A stretch of 55,024 nucleotides of DNA from Clostridia bacterium (lineage in GTDB: Bacteria; Bacillota; Clostridia; Christensenellales; Borkfalkiaceae), in contig JAFVYV010000008.1 of assembly GCA_017508485.1 (NCBI GenBank), forward strand, positions 1 to 55,024, in the 5' to 3' direction. The position numbers were made by a program, and so were the translations under genes. Positions 53,505 to 55,024 of the stretch are shown here, one piece after another (the stretch's first letter is position 1; each line of letters opens with the position of its first letter). Below the pieces are notes generated by a model. That model did not search any database. It worked only from the letters and a program-made list of their open reading frames with translations, and was not told the DNA's origin.

Positions 53505-53533
53505 ATTATAGCATTTATAATACCAAAAATCAA
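53505..53533 (-). promoter_or_regulatory. Sigma-A promoter of the sipW/tasA-like operon
   Basis: -35 TTGATT (53528-53533), 17-base spacer, -10 TATAAT (53505-53510). A leader of about 95 bases follows, beginning near a small hairpin (CAAAGG / CCTTTG). In the remainder of the gap 53407-53823 I see only the tRNA-like scar and two terminators; an 84-codon frame there looks spurious. Confidence 0.75.
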
Positions 53534-53690
53534 TACCCTTTTTTAAAAAAACGACAAAAATAAGATATAAAATTATCACAAAAAAGGTGGTGCGTATTTG
53601 TGCAAATTTTAACATCACGGTTAAGCAATCAATTTTTAATATTAACCCACCGCCGAATATTATATGATTGATTTTATAAAATTGTAACAT

Positions 53691-53722
53691 AAAAAAAGGA
53701 CACCGACTATGGTGTCCTTTTT
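53691..53722 (-). terminator. Terminator following the tRNA-Ser-like scar
   Basis: Hairpin AAAAAGGACACC / GGTGTCCTTTTT. It stands in the same position relative to the 53725 tRNA scar as the 54811 terminator does to the 54847 tRNA fragment. Confidence 0.75.
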
Positions 53723-53724
53723 AT

Positions 53725-53745
53725 TGGCGGAGCGCGAGGGATTCG
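53725..53745 (-). pseudogene. tRNA-Ser 3'-end remnant (21 bp)
   Basis: 20 of 21 bases match the 3' end of the tRNA-Ser fragment at 54847-54867 (end of T arm, acceptor 3' strand, CCA). No upstream tRNA sequence follows, so it is only a remnant. The local sequence can also fold as CGGAGCG / CGCTCCG. It probably marks an old insertion or recombination event. Confidence 0.55.
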
Positions 53746-53765
53746 CTCCGTAAACTCACACAAAA

Positions 53766-53801
53766 CAAAAAAACCTAAACCAAAATTGGCTTAGGTTTTT
53801 T
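53766..53801 (-). terminator. Terminator of the pyruvyl transferase gene
   Basis: Hairpin AAAACCTAAACC / GGCTTAGGTTTT with T residues on the minus strand, nearly the same sequence as at 48389-48424. Confidence 0.8.
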
Positions 53802-53823
53802 AAAGTATATTTTTATCAGCATA

Positions 53824-54678
53824 CTATTCAAACAAATCATAAGGGAAAGCGTTTATTAAATTTTCTTGCATTAACTTTAAGTTTGGCAACTCTGGAGCAG
53901 TCATATCTAGCGCATCCTCTATTGAAGTTGCAATAGGAAAAGAACATCTATTAGTACTACCGTACCAATCCTTAAACTTAAAGTGGTCAAGTCCACTACA
54001 ATTTAACATAATTGCAGGAATACCATAAGTTTCTGCTAAAATAATGCCATGCAAAGACGAACTAACAACTTTTCTGCCTTGTAATAATATTTTAACAAAT
54101 TCTGCAAAATTATCCGTTCTTACATCTAATTCCAAATAAGTTTTCCCTTCTGGAATTTTAATCTCTCTCTTATCTGCATAATGTTTTATAATAACGTAGT
54201 CATATTTCTTTTCAACTTCACTTGCAGGAATAAAAAATGGCAACAAAATTGCAGGATCACCATACACTTCGGGACAATCATAACCTAAATTCAATAAAGC
54301 ATTTCTTGTTTCTGGTCCTCTTATCGCACGAATGTCTAATTTGCGAAAACATTTCCAAATACTCCAACTTTTACTCTTACCTCGTATTAAACCACTACCC
54401 CATATTGTTGAGTCTTGATAGCCAAAAGAAATAATAGAGCCAATAGCAAATAAATGCTTGGTTTTACTAATTTTTTTATCTAAATCAATTTCTTTTCTAT
54501 CAAGCATTTTATTCACTATAAACGGTGAAAGATTATCACCAATATTTCCACCCTTCAAGAACCACCAATGTAAATTAACCTTATTTTTTTCACTTTTTCT
54601 TTTTAAATCTTTAAGAATACATTTATTGCGCCAAAATAATGCCCGTATTTCATTAAAAATCTTTTTTAACTTATTCAT
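53824..54678 (-). CDS. Polysaccharide pyruvyl transferase family protein
   Basis: Adds ketal pyruvate to surface polysaccharide sugars, using PEP. 284 residues. Family words are HWWFLKGGNIGDNLSPFIV near residue 37 (GNxGD), IGSIISFGYQDSTIWGSGL near 80, IRAIRGPETRNALLNLG near 115, DPAILLPFF near 141 and VVSSSLHGIILAETYGIPAI near 207 (SSSLHG). The start has AAGGGG nine bases upstream. It stands alone between two tRNA-Ser 3' fragments, unlike the long operons around it, which suggests it arrived by transfer. Its substrate glycan is unknown. Confidence 0.85.
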   Translation of the reverse strand: MNKLKKIFNEIRALFWRNKCILKDLKRKSEKNKVNLHWWFLKGGNIGDNLSPFIVNKMLDRKEIDLDKKISKTKHLFAIGSIISFGYQDSTIWGSGLIRGKSKSWSIWKCFRKLDIRAIRGPETRNALLNLGYDCPEVYGDPAILLPFFIPASEVEKKYDYVIIKHYADKREIKIPEGKTYLELDVRTDNFAEFVKILLQGRKVVSSSLHGIILAETYGIPAIMLNCSGLDHFKFKDWYGSTNRCSFPIATSIEDALDMTAPELPNLKLMQENLINAFPYDLFE

Positions 54679-54810
54679 ATCTACCCCTTAACGTAAATTT
54701 AAAAAATAACACAATTATTTAAATATAATTGTAATCAAGATAATAATAGAAATATTATATTTATATTTTAACATTTAATAAAACAAAATACAATAGGTTT
54801 TTATTTAAAA

Positions 54811-54845
54811 TTAAAAGGACAGGTGTGTTTTACCTGTCCTTTTTG
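54811..54845 (-). terminator. Terminator after the tRNA-Ser fragment
   Basis: Hairpin AAAAGGACAGGT / ACCTGTCCTTTT with a T run on the minus strand, the natural terminator of the interrupted tRNA-Ser gene. The rest of 54679-54810 is very AT-rich with no gene seen. Confidence 0.8.
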
Positions 54846-54846
54846 T

Positions 54847-54904
54847 TGGCGGAGAGCGAGGGATTCGAACCCCCGTGGGCTTGCACCCAAACGGTTTTCA
54901 AGAC
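54847..54904 (-). pseudogene. tRNA-Ser (UGA) 3' half, truncated at the anticodon; probable attachment site
   Basis: On the minus strand the sequence reads from the anticodon loop (TCTTGAAAACCG, anticodon TGA) through a serine-type long variable arm (TTTGGGTGCAAGCCCAC), a T arm (GGGGGTTCGAATCCCTC), acceptor strand GCTCTCC and CCA. Upstream of the anticodon there is no D arm or 5' acceptor strand, and the anticodon stem cannot close. This is the displaced 3' half left at one end of an element that inserted into the tRNA. Confidence 0.8.
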
Positions 54905-54956
54905 TTTTGAACAACTTCCCAAATCGTCCCGAATAATCCCTAAACCTCCCCAATTT

Positions 54957-55024
54957 TCAGCCAAGTTTAGCCTTTTCCTCGCACCTTCCCGGAAATTTGC
55001 GAGAAAATTGCGAGAAAGATGCGA
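54957..55024 (-). CDS. Possible 3' end of an integrase gene (partial, runs off the window)
   Basis: A minus-strand frame entering from the right edge ends ASFSQFSRKFPGRC..., stopping at a TGA (54957-54959) about 50 bases before the truncated tRNA-Ser. A basic C-terminus directed at the attachment site is what tyrosine recombinase genes of integrated elements usually look like, but 21 codons cannot prove it. The DNA here is richer in G+C (41 of 90 bases in 54901-54990) than the flanking intergenic DNA. Confidence 0.3.
   Translation of the reverse strand, partial: ASFSQFSRKFPGRCEEKAKLG

Noticed and set aside
53436..53690. An 84-codon minus-strand frame upstream of the sipW operon
   Set aside because: It overlaps the operon promoter and the start of the first gene, has no ribosome site and no recognisable content.
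53725..53760. A complete tRNA gene at the left scar
   Set aside because: Only the last 21 bases resemble a tRNA; no anticodon or D arm follows, so it is listed as a remnant.

Overview
The window reads as chromosomal DNA of a low-GC, endospore-forming Gram-positive bacterium of the Bacillota, most likely a Clostridia-type anaerobe. The evidence is a complete mraZ-to-ftsZ division and wall cluster, Asp23 and the DAK-domain kinase, a dipicolinate synthase pair (dpaA/dpaB), a sipW/tasA-type matrix operon, a MurE with the meso-diaminopimelate motif DNPR, and AT-rich intergenic DNA with very regular sigma-A promoters, nearly all with 17-base spacers. Almost every gene is on the minus strand. The exceptions are rpmB, rpsT, dpaA/dpaB and a collagen-like gene.

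Layout: 0-4.1 kb holds recG, fakA-like and asp23, with rpmB divergent. 4.6-7.9 kb is a lysine/DAP operon (dapA-dapB-lysA) behind a lysine riboswitch and attenuator. 7.9-10.2 kb makes GDP-mannose precursors (manC-manA), followed by tRNA-Thr. 10.5-23.5 kb is the dcw cluster in transcription order mraZ-rsmH-ftsL-ftsI-murE-mraY-murD-ftsW-murA-ftsQ-ftsA-ftsZ, with MraZ boxes over its promoter and murI just upstream. rpsT follows. 25.0-29.4 kb is one very large secreted DUF4185-type protein. 29.5-32.1 kb holds a TVP38-family membrane protein and an AGCS amino-acid symporter behind a tandem glycine riboswitch. 32.2-34.6 kb is a P-loop ATPase divergent from dpaA-dpaB. 34.7-38.0 kb holds the UPF0210/UPF0237 pair, a collagen-like surface protein and lgt. 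38.1-40.9 kb is a DUF3137-LemA-small membrane protein operon. 41.0-43.2 kb pairs a DUF1538 transporter with a double PII-like protein. 43.3-48.3 kb holds pyruvate kinase, two CNNM/CBS membrane proteins and an HD phosphohydrolase. 48.4-53.4 kb is a five-gene operon with the order tapA-like, sipW, unknown, tasA-like, beta-repeat protein. 53.7-55.0 kb is a tRNA-Ser scar region: two 3' fragments of a tRNA-Ser bracket a polysaccharide pyruvyl transferase gene, and the right fragment borders higher-GC DNA that looks like the end of an integrated element.

Several units connect. DAP made by dapA/dapB feeds wall synthesis through MurE, and the DapA product is also the precursor that DpaA/DpaB turn into spore dipicolinate. 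The sipW operon, the collagen-like protein, the DUF4185 exoprotein and the pyruvyl transferase all point to an elaborate cell or spore surface. The most novel-looking units are the extended sipW/tasA operon with a recently duplicated repeat protein, the DUF1538/double-PII pair in which both partners are internally duplicated, and the repeated use of a tRNA-Ser as an insertion site. Start sites were moved from the longest open frames where a Shine-Dalgarno site or promoter position argued for it. No database search was run; family names rest on recognised motifs.
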